This document shows positions 23,797 to 36,168 of a stretch of 64,000 bases of DNA, one piece after another. The position numbers and the translations under genes were made by a program. Position 1 is the stretch's first letter; every line of letters starts with the position of its first letter. A model generated the notes under the pieces. It was not told the DNA's origin and did no database searches. It saw only the letters and a list, made by a program, of their open reading frames with translations. The stretch is from Halictus rubicundus (lineage: Eukaryota > Arthropoda > Insecta > Hymenoptera > Halictidae), in assembly GCF_050948215.1 (NCBI RefSeq), contig NC_135158.1, forward strand, positions 4,139,822 to 4,203,821. The letters run 5' to 3'.

Positions 23797-23821
23797 GGCC
23801 GGTGAGATGTGCATCGACCTT
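23797..23821 (-). repeat. Right arm of the 25-bp inverted repeat (partner 22340-22364)
   Basis: Exact reverse complement of 22340-22364. It lies outside the right boundary of the possible element ending at 23513, so the two structures overlap and do not nest. Confidence 0.85.
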
Positions 23822-25734
23822 AATGCGAAGACGCCCGAGTGTTTGACCGTGAATGGGATTTGGCACGAAGTTTAAAATTTTTCTGCGGGTAACAATAGCT
23901 CAGCAATCTTTTCAGAGCGTCCGGCCGGCGGAGAGCAAGGGGTTAACCAGTTCGGCGATTGTCGGATCGGCGGAAACGGCTCGAAAAGATGATCCTTCGT
24001 TTAAATATAGAGCCCGCCGAGGCGGAGCGTGCCCTCACCTCTAAATCGGGCAGCATTGACTTTCATGGAACACGAAACGGGGCGCGGTAATACGGTTCGC
24101 CGAGGCGAAAGCTCTCCCGACAGAAAGGTCAATCAATCCGCAAGCTCGTCGACGTACTCCAGTTCGATTTCACCGATCGTACGTCACGAGCCTGTCCCCC
24201 CTTGCTCGCCGCCTCGCCCGGCTCCCTCATCTTCTTAGGGTTAAAATGTCACCGGCTCAAAGGTCACCGTCGATCGACCGACATTCACCGCGGCCATTGT
24301 CTTCTCGCTGCTAATCCGAATCCCGACGTGACGGAAGCGAATCGAATTTTCTTACCGACACGTCCGCGACTCGCCAACGACGTTTCTCCTTGCACTCTTC
24401 TCCCGGATACGTTATGGCTCCGGATTTTGTGCATTTTTGTCAAAAATGAGCAGATGAAATTTAAAGCAATGAAAAAATTAAAAGACTACGAATATTAATA
24501 CACCATTCTTACTACATTCAAAATATCAGCGAAAAATATTAATTTATATTTAGCTCCTAGAAACTATTTATTTTGCATAAAGATGCGGAGTATAGTAATG
24601 GCATTTTCCCAAAGATTTTTTCCTGGACTCTTCTGAAGACATTCCTATTGTGGGCCATCCCATAAGTAATATCGTTTTTCAAAACTAATTTTATAATTAT
24701 TATGTATAATCTTATATAATTCTGATCTACTCATTTTTCTCATAAATGCAGTCTATCGATTACAAGGGGGCCTTCTTCGGCGAATAAGGTTGATTTAGGA
24801 AAAAGTTATGTTTCATGTCACTGTCAGAAGTCGGGCATTTCATATGCATTAGCCTGATGCCTGGATGCTTCTCCTTGGCGCTCAGAATGTTGTGAAGAGT
24901 TCCGAACACCTTAGAATTCCGAGGAGTCGCGACTTCCAAGAGCGTTTTTGCGCAACGCCGCGTTTCCTTTCGCGACCCAACGCCCCCGCGCTTCGCCCCA
25001 CATAGTTTTTCCACGGTTTCCAGGACGCTTCGCAGTTCGCACCCCACGCTCGATGCTAATTTACGTTTCGAAGGTGTAGAGCATCGTCGTCGTCCCGTAT
25101 GGAAAGTGGCAAAAGAGGCGCGCGTGCACGCACGCGTTCGCGGATTCCTCGGTCGATTCTCGCACGCGAATCGCTCGTCGACACGCGTGCCGATTCGCCA
25201 TCGCGGACACTTTCTAACCCGTCGATTTGCTCAAGGTTAACTGCGTGAACGTCGAACCCGTTCCCAGCTTCTAGGCCGGCCCCCTGGAACAAGCGAGCGG
25301 ATTTCACGACGCTTTCGGGACTAATAGCTTCTGCGTCTCCCGGCTCGATGATTCCCCTCCCTGCATTTGCATCGAAAAATTGAATTCGAGGGAGTCGCCT
25401 GCATACAGAGCGATCGGTCGACGGGCGACGGCTTCTGGAATGGCACCTGAATGTTGCATCTGGAATGCATTTAGACGCCGCATCTAGGAAAACATGGGCG
25501 AATTTCGCGCATGGTAATTGTCCGCGATGAGCGTGAATCGTGACGGGCTTCTCGAAAATTCTGCATTTGTGTCTCATTTGGTTTCGTCCTATGATAATGT
25601 GATTTTCTTTCTAACGTTTCACGTATAAAATAGTGAATTTTAGGTTGGGGTATTTTACCTTTCGCAGGGTTTCTTCAGATCTTATTTTTTTATAGCGGTG
25701 CTAGAATTGGTCCTGCAATGCTTTAATAGGAATT
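23822..25734. other. Non-coding stretch, no gene recognised
   Basis: GC-rich DNA at 23850-24420 and 24900-25560 is separated by AT-rich DNA. The 173-residue minus-strand frame at 25056-25577 has no recognisable domain. A minus-strand donor-like GGTAAGAAAA near 24350 has no convincing acceptor upstream. Confidence 0.5.
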
Positions 25735-26420
25735 GTGATGAGTAGATGGAAGATTTCTATGCGAAATAAAAATTGTCGAAGTGAAACGAACACAAGGGTC
25801 GAACATGCGAGCCAACGTAACTGGATTAAAACATTTAGAGAAACATCGTAGGACGGTTCTAGAACGCATTCAGTGAAATAGTTGGAAAATGTCAAACATC
25901 GAGAACGAACCCGAGCACAAGGGTGGAGAGGATGAATGAACGACTATAAAAGGATTCGGAATAATATTTATAGAAGTACCATTATCTAGCTTGGAAAAGG
26001 ATCAAGTGGAATGCTCGAAGAATGTCAAACAGGGAGGGTGAACAGTGCACAAGGGTTAAGTCCGTTCGGCAACGACTGTAATAGAATTCAGAATAATATT
26101 TACAAAACTGCCATTTGCTTTCAGAAAGATCAAGTGAAATACTTGGAGAATGTCAAGCGTGCAGGATGATTAAATGCATGGATCGACGAATGCTGCGGCG
26201 TTCAGAATAATATTTACGAAAGCGCTATTCTATGGACTCAAGAAAAATTGGGACACGAAACCATTGTAGAAGCGAACACTATGGACGAGTGAAAAAGTGC
26301 ATCATTGAATGGCTATATCGGACTTGAAAATAATCTCGACAAAAGTACCATTATTTAGCTCGGAGAAAGGTCCAGTGAAATGATCGTAAAATGTCAAGAG
26401 TTAACCATTGCCCAGACGAT
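25735..26420. repeat. Degenerate tandem array, about five units of 112-135 bp
   Basis: Shared landmarks recur in order: TTCAGAATAATATTTA (near 25958, 26090, 26201 and diverged at 26323), a TACCATTATYTAGCT theme, GATCAAGTGAAATG, GAATGTCAA (25888, 26022, 26150, 26390) and GCACAAGGGT. Spacing of 112-135 bp and heavy divergence indicate an old array. It ends about 400 bp before the exon at 26836. Confidence 0.75.
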
Positions 26421-26835
26421 TCCGGGTCTTTGGTGACCCACCTGATGATAATGCAAAAGGTTCACGTGCATTGATTCACTCGGTTGCATTTCTTTAAAAA
26501 GTCCCTTTTCTTACTACAGACATCATTAGGTGATATATTGTTTCGGAAATATAAGTTTAAAGCACGTAGAGAATAGAGAAGTAGTGTAGATAAAAAATAA
26601 CGATTGTTTCGTTTTTTTTTTTTGTGGGTGTAAGTAAAAGAATATTATTTATTATGAAATAATTTTAAATCAACCCTTAAGGCAAGGGTTGGCACCCTCA
26701 TTCCTCTGTCTTGCCCTGTGTATCTCTGTGTATCTTCAAATACATATTTAATCTTTTCTTGGGAGGGTAAGAGTCGTTAAAAATGATTTCCAAATTGACT
26801 CAACCAAAACCGACCACTTGAATCTCTTTTTTCAG
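26421..26835 (+). other. Intron-like DNA upstream of the 26836 exon
   Basis: AT-rich DNA with a T12 run near 26612-26623. It ends in a pyrimidine tract and TTTTTTCAG, with branch-point-like CTCAAC and TTGAATC shortly upstream. Confidence 0.5.
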
Positions 26836-26915
26836 ATTTCTGATCCCGGAATCGACGTTGGGCGAGTCCACAGGTTCACCTCAGCCATCGAGTCGTCCTC
26901 TTACCCCCTCCAGCG
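26836..26915 (+). CDS. Candidate internal coding exon of an unidentified host gene (80 bp)
   Basis: The exon is framed by AATCTCTTTTTTCAG on its left and CAGCG|GTAAGAAA on its right, the best splice-site pair I found in the window. Two of three frames are open. The frame starting at the second base reads ...LIPESTLGESTGSPQPSS..., a Ser/Pro/Thr-rich stretch typical of a disordered region of a signalling or regulatory protein. The frame starting at the first base reads ISDPGIDVGRVHRF..., and the third frame has a stop. At 80 bp, skipping it would shift the reading frame. I do not recognise the gene and see no certain partner exon, so its introns must be long. An acceptor-like CTTCGCTTTCAG ends at 27056, but its continuation soon meets a stop. 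Confidence 0.6.
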
Positions 26916-29900
26916 GTAAGAAAAACACTTTGTCCAGCAACTGTAATCAGCAAAATTGATGAAAACCCACAACTATTTGCGTCTCCACTCCTCCTATAGT
27001 CTCGACGTTCTCTCTAGTTCTTCTCTATGGTTTTTGTCTTTCTCTAGCTTCGCTTTCAGAGATAGCTCAGGCGGCATAATGGTTTTCGTGCCGAGGCGTC
27101 GTGCGGCCGTTCGCCGATCTAATAAAATTAGCAAATCTCGTTCGGAATCGAGTCGTCCCGTCTAACGCGTGCATCGCGTGGGCGTCGGGATCGGGAGAGC
27201 CGGGTGAAAGCGGCGCTCTTCCTCGTTTGCCCGCGATAAAGCTTTCTCATAAGCGATCCTGTCGAAGATACGGGATAGGCACGCGAGCAGATAATCCGTT
27301 TCTGCACACGGGAGGATCCGCGATTCGCTGGCGGCCTGCGCCATTGCCAATGCCGAGAACAACCGGGACCTTGCCTTCCATCACAAAAGAACCTGACTTT
27401 CACTTATTACGAGCGAATTCACGCGGCCGTACCTGCCTTTTTTTTCTCTGCACCACAGTAATTAAAGTCGGGCCCCCTCTCTTGGAATCACCGACGGTGA
27501 TTAGCATTGGTTCCGCGACCGCCATTCGCGCCCTCGACGGAAAACGGCGACACCATTGGTGACTGTACTTACGAAAGAGGGTGTGGACTTAGGCTGCGGA
27601 ATTTTTAATTCAGGTAGAATGGAACAATTATACAAAAATTGGCGTCAAAAGCGCGATCATAATATTTAAGGGAAAATCTAATAGAAGAGCATGAATTGAG
27701 TATGACAGTACGACGTCTACACAGGTTGAGAAATATAATTATAATAAATTCACATTTCCCATAGCAATCCTGATCGAGCCAATACAGCAAAGTCTTCATC
27801 GAGCAGGTTGTCTTTACGTGTCGTCTTTAAGTGGATTGGATTTACTTGAATTTGTTCATTTATTTCGCACGGTTTCCAGAAAAAGATGGGTGGTTTCAGA
27901 TAGCGGCTTTCACAATCTACTCTCCTTTTGCCGATAACTAGCGGATCGTATCGGTGTGCAAATAAATACCGGATAAAGCGACCAATCAACTACCGGTTGA
28001 TTTGTTTCCTGTCTCAATTAAACGGTCGTTATAGCGATACCGGAAGTATCACTCACTGATGAACAGTTCATGCCTATCGCGTTAAGCCTCCTACGGTCTA
28101 CTTTTAATTGCATGGTGATTGACGCAGAACATTCCACAATGGCATTTTCCAAGAAATCAGCGAGATTATTCAACGATTAACAGCGGAGATTTCTCGTTTA
28201 AACAATGGACTCTGGACCGTAGGAAGATCGCAATGTTCGAGGGCTTCGCCTCAGTCAGTTATACGACGCGGCGGTTTTACTATGTGATCGTTGAATGTTT
28301 GAGGGCTCAAATGAAATATGAAGGATCGTCCTTTATGATAGAACTGTTTCAGTTCGAGGTAAAATTCGAAACCGCATCGAGAAGTCGACCGAACCCGCTT
28401 TGCACAACGTCATAAGACACGAGGATGCTCAATAACAATTTGTTTTAAAGTGTTGAAAGTTGTACCTATAAGAGGCGCAATTATTTGCACCGAGCTAATA
28501 ATGTGCGCCCGGTATTTGAAGCTTGTATCAGTAAAATTGGTTCGCGGCAGCTTTCGAAGCGGTAATTGAAGGTAATTAGCGTGGAGGAGCTCTAATCGAG
28601 CTCCGATCGAGAGGACTCGCAAGAGGAATAAAGGAGAGAGAAAGAGAGAGAGAGAGGGGGGGGGGGAGATACAGAGGAACAATTAAGAGCGGCGGTTTCC
28701 GAGGAAAGTTCGTAACGACGAAACGGAAGTTAGGAGAGCGTGGAGTCTTCGGCACAGATTCCTGGACGAGTGGCGTTGAACGGTACTCCCCGTCGTCGTG
28801 TTCGTTAACTTCTATTGGCGAATCTAGCAGCAAACCGGGCACCGCCATTAATATTTATTCGGTCGGGCATGGAACTCGGATCCTGCGGCCGGCTTCGAAG
28901 TGGGAGAATGACTTTTTAAAGCATTGTTTCTTTCTTGAAACGGCGAGCAGCCGCGAAACACCGCGCGCCAACACCGGCCCGTTGTTGCGAGTTGCAGAGA
29001 GCGGCCCGGATTTATTAATGAGTAGCAACCTGTTACGCTCTTCTTCTGGCTCGTTTGCTCTCTATCCGGCCGCGGACTGCAATCGGTTTCCGTTTTATTA
29101 CTGTCATTATACCGGTTCGAATAACCGCTGCGAGCGCGAGCCCACGAATCGTTGGCCCCCACTCGTTCAGAGATCCCATAAACGCTCTAGAATCGTGTAC
29201 ACCAACGACCCGCTCCGCCACGGCCGGACCCGGTTTGCTATGATTCGATGCTTACCTCGAGCACGATTCTAATTACCTCGTTAATGCACGTTACCGGCGG
29301 AAAATGCAGTCGAAACTGCAGTCGCTTCTTCGATTGGAAAGCGGTCTTCTTAAACGACTTTTTAACCCGACTAGCATCATGGTTGCACTTAGTGTCCCTG
29401 TGTAGCCTTCATCTTTTTCTTTTCATTTTGTTGCACAATCTGATGATTCAACTGCCACGTAAATTAGAGATAGAAACATTTGTTCCGATTCGAAAATGAA
29501 TATTTCCTCCGACATGTTCGGGGTGAGAAATTTAGTTAGGGTCGTTTGTTTTATTCAACGTGCCACGCGTTTAATCCGACCCGTTCCGAAGTCTGTTCCG
29601 TCGCATCGAAATTTGATTATAATTATTAGCATCACCGAGCAATTATTTACGACTCAATCCGAAATTCTCGGCACTGCAGTTGAAAGGCAGCGTTATTATA
29701 ATAATAGTTATAATTAAATATGGATTCGTACAGTTACATAGTTCATGCAATATTGCGCGTATGCGCAATATTCGGCCGACGGTTATTCCAACTAATAATA
29801 ATACCGACAAATCCACGTTGACATATTATTAGCGTACGTTTTCCTCTGTGTTCCATTTTAAAATGCGACGAATTTGTCGAAACGGGCTTTCGGCAAACGC

Positions 29901-31689
29901 TTGTGAAACATTTGTGAATTGCAATTTAGCCGTGGAGCTGGGAAATGGTCAAATAATGATCGGAGTGGGAATTAATAACTAGAAATATCAATGTTTTGAT
30001 GCGTGTGTTTCGGGAAATGCTAATATTTTGATGATTATTGTTTCGTTGACCGGTTTTGGTTCGTTTATTTGAAATGGCTTTCTGATGCAGTCGAAAAATA
30101 CAGTTAAAAATATCGCACACAGAAAGACTATTTAATCAAACAATCCCGTACAGGACCTGTCGCTAGAATTCTATGGAAATGATCCGAAAATGGTTCTCAT
30201 TGGCCCGAGACGGCCTCCGTTGTCCCAATGAAACGAATGGGGCGTCTCGAATGGTTTATGCTCGCTCCTCCCGAAGAGCTACGCGTTTCTTCGGCAACCG
30301 ACGGTGAGCGTGCTGGCACGTAGCGGAACTTTGCCCCGTACGTGGTCCCCGAGCCCGGGATCCATGCCCCGAGTGGGCCCCATGGGCCCCATAGGCACGC
30401 GAGTGTGTGCAACGCTGTCCAGCGTGTCGCGCCGCGGTGCCATCGTCCTGAGAGTCAAAGTGAAACGCGCAAACGCCAACAAAATATTTTTTAACTACTT
30501 CCTTGTTCCTCAACTATCTCCCTGAAGTGTTCGGTGACCATCAGGTGGGATTATGACCGTGGATTCTGTCTGGATAAATAGATTTTCATCGGCATTCTTC
30601 TGTACTACAGGTACGTTCGCTCTCTAGAAAATTTTTCAGAATTTTTTTCCAGACGTGTCCGTAATAGGGTCTTTATTTTAACAATTGGTATAGTTAATAT
30701 GAACCTTCTGTTGGTTACTGTATTAATTTTATTGACTTCCGTGCTGTCGTTTCTTTGTGACGCTATTTTGAAGTTGGTAGGTTCTATATGATTTGTAGTT
30801 TTCGAAACAGAAGGAAGCTCTCCACATATTTTTTAACATGAAATCAGTAGAAATGCATATTTTTTGATAAAAGAAGTGCGACAAATAATCCTGAAAATTT
30901 CAAAGAGAAACGCCCTATACTTCCTTAGAAAAAAATTGCAAAAGTCGCCTCATTTCTGGCTTTCTATACCAAAACTTTTAGTTCGAGGATCCTTTCGATC
31001 GCGCTGTGCACAAATAACATTAGTCACATTAAAGGCCAATTTACACGCGTTCTCTTCAGGGTTTTCACTCTCCCTTGTCCGACACGGGAACATACTTTAG
31101 GCGAGAGATATCGGGCCTGAAGATCTCTGTTCCGCGACGCCTCGTCAGCTCAGTTTTCGGCGAGGCTTTCTAATATATTTAGGGGTCCACGACCTTCAGT
31201 TCCGAGATCGATGGCCTTCGCCGAGCTACTTCCGCGATCGCGGCGTTCTCTAAACACGGTAATTACGATTTTATTTAAAGCTTACACACGGTCGTGTTTT
31301 AATTGTTACGCGTGGTCGCTGCAGCGGCGAGCCGCGAGCACGGGTTTAATGGGAGAGATTTCGGAATTGGTTAACATTAAATGGAGCTTTGAGTAACAAG
31401 GTTATGGCACGCAAAAGGGGCCGAAGAAAACGGCTCGGAACGCAGTCGTAAAACCTGCTTAACAATGGGGATTCGGATTACAAATCGATGCATAAATGCA
31501 ACGAATGGTATTGCTGCCAATTTGCATAAACCGCGCGCCGTTTTTGACCTCGGAAGATTTGTTAAATAAATTAGTGGGCGTCAGACGATAACAACTACAA
31601 TGAAATTCTCGTTGAATTCTTTGTCTGTGCAATAAAAGACATTTTATTACACTCACCTCTTATACTTAGAAGTTGCAATGAAAGTGCTA
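26916..31689. other. Non-coding stretch, probably intron
   Basis: After the donor at 26916 I see no certain exon. A strong acceptor-like tract (TTTCTCTAGCTTCGCTTTCAG, ending 27056) precedes a 108-bp open stretch ending in a stop at 27163-27165; this is possible but unproven. Other content is a GA/poly-G tract at 28633-28668, GC-rich blocks at 28850-29240 and 30190-30480, and a splice-like TACTACAG|GTACGT at 30610/30611. Confidence 0.5.
28633..28668. repeat. (GA)n followed by a G11 run
   Basis: A purine-only tract of GA units ending in eleven G residues on the plus strand. Directly visible. Confidence 0.9.
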
Positions 31690-32560
31690 TTATTCGCATT
31701 GTATACACTGAACGCGGGTATACGCAGCGAACGCTAGTGGAAAATTTTCAATAAAATTTCACAAATTTTCAATTTCATTTTTCATTTAGTCAGAACAAAC
31801 GAACTTTTTTCTCATGTTTCGAAATTGCTTTATAACAGAATTCATTGAAATATAAAAAAATAGGCGAACTAAATTGCAGCGTGCAGCAAACACTGGAAAG
31901 AAAATTTCAATCAAATGAACTTCCCATTTCGCTTTTTTTATTTAGCCAAAATAAATTTATTTTGTTTATAAATTACTCGACAACAGCAACGATGTGGCTG
32001 CATGTAGAGCGCAAAATATACGGGCTAGATAAGAACATGCAACGCGTAACGAAATAATAACTAGAATGAGACGCAACGAAAGGTCCATTTTATTTTTCAT
32101 TTAGCCCGAAAGAAATTTCTTTGGTTTGCAAATCATCCCCACGGTGGAATTTGCTTAAATATCAGCAATGCAGTTATTTTTAAAGTGCGATTCGCACGCG
32201 ATAGATCGTAATATGCAAACGCATATTTCGCGTTTTTGTGCATCGCACGTTCTTCATCTAGACAGAAATAAATTTCTCTTCCCAGCGATTCGGAATTACT
32301 GTTCAACGAAATCTGCATAAATATTCGCGGAACGCGAACTAAATTATCCACCGCAACGTACGACGAAAAACCAACTTCAACGAGGTTCAATAAAATCAGC
32401 ATTTCACTTTTCATCCGGCGTGAGACTACGACAAAGGAAATAAATTTCTCTTTCATCGCGGCGACGTTTGAAAAAATAACTCTCCGACGAGGATCTGCAT
32501 AAATATTTCCAGTTCAATTACATCTAGAATGCAGATCAATCGGCTGCAATGAAACATTTC
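31690..32560. repeat. Degenerate tandem array, about five units of ~157 bp
   Basis: The theme TTTTTCATTTAGCCNGAAANAAATTT starts near 31776, 31929, 32092, 32248 and 32405, at spacings of 153-163 bp. Secondary themes are a GCGAACTAAATT stretch (31866, 32335) and GCATAAATATT (32311, 32498). Conservation is low but the period is regular over 800 bp. The array is AT-rich with no coding signal. Confidence 0.7.
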
Positions 32561-35500
32561 CAAGTTCATTAACGTCTAACAATAACACGTTCATCAGAAG
32601 TATAATACTTTCTTCTCGAGGCTGTTCCCAAAAGCGACGTCCGGGGATCAAGATTGCAATTACGGAGATTGGTGCAACAAAATCTGTATACATCGATCGA
32701 AGGCGGGGTTTCCGTCGCCAAAGAGCGCGGATTCGAAACGAGCACCCTGTACAAGCTGCACCGAGTCTGCACACCATTGCACACCGATGCAGCTGCAGTA
32801 GAATGCCGTTTGTGCGTGTAGGCGTGCGTGTGCAGGTGACTTTACGGTATATTGGTTCTCTTGAACGCTATACTCGGCAATGGGAATTGCGAGTGTGCAA
32901 TATATTAGGTGCGCAAATCGATCCGTGGCCTTTTCCTCGCGAATCTGTTGTTTATTCTCCGACAATGAAAATGTCGAACAAATAAAACATTAAATTCAGC
33001 AGTACATCTTGTCCCATGCTCGTTGAATGAAATTCTATGAAACACAATAGTGTTCATAAATTCTTAAAAAATATTCTAGCATCTGTCACTATATTTATTT
33101 ATTTATAATATGCATCTTTGTGCATATTACTGTCACCATACTAAAAAGAAAAGCTCCATACTAAAAAAAATAATTCGGTTCGTAATAAGAGGCGAGGATC
33201 AAAGCGTCGCAGCTATGGTTGTTCCGGCACCAGATACAGCTGATTAATTGCGGGGCCCTGAATTAATTTGTAGACCTAATAAACCAGGACAAGTTGCCGA
33301 CTCGGCGTCTGTTCCACGGGCTTCCGCGGAGGAATTCGTCTTGTTCGATCGACGAGCCGCGAACGGGGAAACAATACAACCGCGGCGGAAGCGTCGCGAC
33401 GCGCGGAGGAAGCGATTCCACCGTGCGATTCCTCTCCGTGTGATGCGACTGTATGCGAATCGGAGAGGCATTGACCCCTTTGGCGAGTCGCGCGAGCGAG
33501 TGACATCGGGACGCGTGCGAAACCTGGCTTTCGCGAATGCAACATGATCTTGAATCGAAGTTAGCAATTCAAAATCGACATACCTTCTTCGAAACTTCAG
33601 AAGAAATATCATTAGGCATGTGCAAATATTTGCTGATAATGTTGGCGGTCATGGTTCAACGCGAAGGAAGTTATACAATAAAATAATTTAGTATAGAAGT
33701 ATTCTGTATCAGTAACAGATAGTTTTTTTTTATAGTACTCTTATTTTTTACTGTGTTGGAGTAAAATTATTAAACGAAGAGATGCATTTTTATTTTCATT
33801 TAATTTCTGTGTGGTACAGTTGACTTGGAAACCTTTTATTTGAATCTGAGATTCACGGTCTACTTATCACTATTATGAGCGATAACGATGAATAAATTAA
33901 TGACAAAGATACGAAAGGCAATTTTGACCTCATTTTTGTTGTAATTTATACATTAGAAAATGGTCTAGTTAGAAATACATTACAGAAACAGTGGAAGGAA
34001 TGTGTGAGGTTTTCCAAAATGATGTGAAGCCATATTTCTTCGTATGAGTGAGTACTGTCTTCACCTGTCTTAGAAGCTATTTGCTCCCAAAATAATTGCG
34101 CTCGATTCGCTTTGTGTACCAATTAAACTCCTGCTAAAACGACGCAGGTGATCTACAGTGTGGCTAGGCGTAATGGCCAATCCCCACAGAATTGAAATAC
34201 CGTACAGTTTCCATTAACCAAAGACTTTACTGTCCGGAAACTCTGATGTTCGGACGTTTTATCGATCCTAACTTATGCGACACATTCCTACAAACAATTA
34301 GAGGATCCTTTACTGCTATGCCCGTTGACGCACCGTACAGTTTATGGCAAATTCTTTGGTTTAATTCCAGCACTAAACGGGGATGATTCACGTTTGGCGA
34401 CGTCGATAAAAGCGGGTTGGTAATGTTTTTTGAAGAATTGGGTAGTTTGTTTATTGTACCGCGGAGGAATAAATTTGCTCAACCCGCAAACGCTCGGGGA
34501 AACGCTGCGGTTTTCGACTATGGTTGTTTATATTTCGACTTAACCAGCTGTTATTCGTAACTTCAAATTTTAAATAAATATGTGGAATTGAAATAGGACA
34601 ATAAAGAATGCATCGAAATAAATTGTTAAGTTTTTATTACATAAAAATGTATTTCATCCTCGTTTTTCATAAAATTTATAATAGGACCATTTTGCCTTGC
34701 GTTCGACGCGTATGCACGTCATTGCTTGATTTTAATTCCGCACACTGTGGGGGGTTTTTAAAACTAAATACCACGCTTAACTGGTTAAAGCCGAAAATAA
34801 TGAAAAGTCAGAAAATGACGAAAAAGTTTTACCGTTTACTGATCACAGGAAAATGTCCATAAAAACCTGTGTCGTATTAATAATATACGCCAGATGTATA
34901 AAGAATGTGCCCCAGTCTTAATTTTCGAAACCATGTTCATAAATTGCATAAAACCATTAAACTTTGATCGAAAACAGTGTGCACCTTAATTTATCGAGCG
35001 AAGATCCGTGTCAGGTAGCAGCTTTCCCATAGTCCAAACATCCGTTTGTCGGCCCATCGCCTCCGGCAACCATTTTTGTCAACTATCGTCTCGGTGGGAG
35101 CAAGGAAACGCCTAATTTAAATTCCAAGACCGTTTTACTGCAGATATACGGACTCGAGTGCACCGAAGCGCCGAATAACCTTCTGTCCACGAACGTCCGA
35201 ACCGTATTTAGCTGTCGAAGAATTGCTTTTGTACACTTGACCTCCGTTGACCGGCATTCTTCGCCGTTCTTTACCATTCTACGAGCCAAGATAAAATAAT
35301 CGCCGTGCCGTGGAACTGCAGTTAAACAAATCTCGCAGCACTTCGAACTGGGGACATCCAAACATTGCATAATCACCGATAATTCCAAAGACAACGTCCT
35401 CGCGAGACGGGAGACAGAGAAAGAGAGGATTCTAGGGCGTCGGAGCTAAAGTTAGCGGTGAGGTGTCTCGTGCGTTAATATTTCTAATCAGAAGCGCAAA

Positions 35501-35999
35501 TCGTTAATGTTAATAACGGAGCGAGGAATGGGGACGGTTCGACGACGCAACGGCGATTCTAGTTCAGAAGCAACTCCGCAGGCGGCGTGTATCCGTTTTT
35601 ATTCCGCGAATCGTTGCTCTATATTTAGCCGATGAAAATCCTGCTCGAGCGAACGATCATTTATTTTACACGGCTCGGTTTTTGCAGCCGGTCGTTGCCG
35701 GTCCGAGGATTGCGATCCGGAGTTGCCTTTGTGCAACTCGACTGAATCGCCTTGAAAGTTCCAGCGGGAAAGGTTACACGGACGTTTCGCGTCGCGGAAA
35801 GAATCGAGGAGCCGTTAACGGTGGTCAGGGATACTGTAACCTTTTGAATTTGCCGCGCCATCCTTTCCCCGTCGCGTCGCCCCAGATCACAATCGAAAGC
35901 ATCGCCGCGGTTGTTGCAATTCATTTTTATTGGGAAAATACTCGACGGTGTTCGGATTATTTCCCCCGACGCTTCGTAATACAGTAGTAATCGTAGTAA
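32561..35999. other. Non-coding stretch, no gene recognised
   Basis: GC-rich at 33240-33540 and AT-rich at 33600-34000. AAAGACTTTACTGTCCGG near 34216-34233 matches, in reverse, the terminal repeat of the 7789-7934 element and is probably a remnant of a related element. ACCGTACAGTTT occurs at about 34199 and again near 34331. No exon with convincing borders was found. Confidence 0.5.
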
Positions 36000-36168
36000 T
36001 ACAGTGTTCACCCGATATATGTCCAAAACACGGGTCTAGCCAAGGACATATATCGGCCAGGACGTACTATTCTTCTTGGCCCCTCACGGGGTATACTCCA
36101 CGGTGGTGGGGATAGTTCTGCGACCTTTATCAACCAGACATTTGCGACATATATCCAGTAATTATGTA
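36000..36168. mobile_element. MITE-like element, ~169 bp, related in its core to 7789-7934
   Basis: The left end TACAGTGTTCACCCGATATA and the reverse complement of the right end, TACATAATTACTGGATATA, form an imperfect inverted repeat. Inside, CCGATATATGTCC and GGACATATATCGG make a perfect 13-bp stem. The core CCTCACGGGGTATAC followed by GGTGGGGATAG matches the core CCTCGCGGGGTATGC...GGAGGGGATGG of the 7.8-kb element. There is no coding capacity. Confidence 0.5.

Noticed and set aside
25056..25577. 173-residue minus-strand frame
   Set aside because: No recognisable motif, and GC-rich sequence lowers stop frequency in several frames at once.
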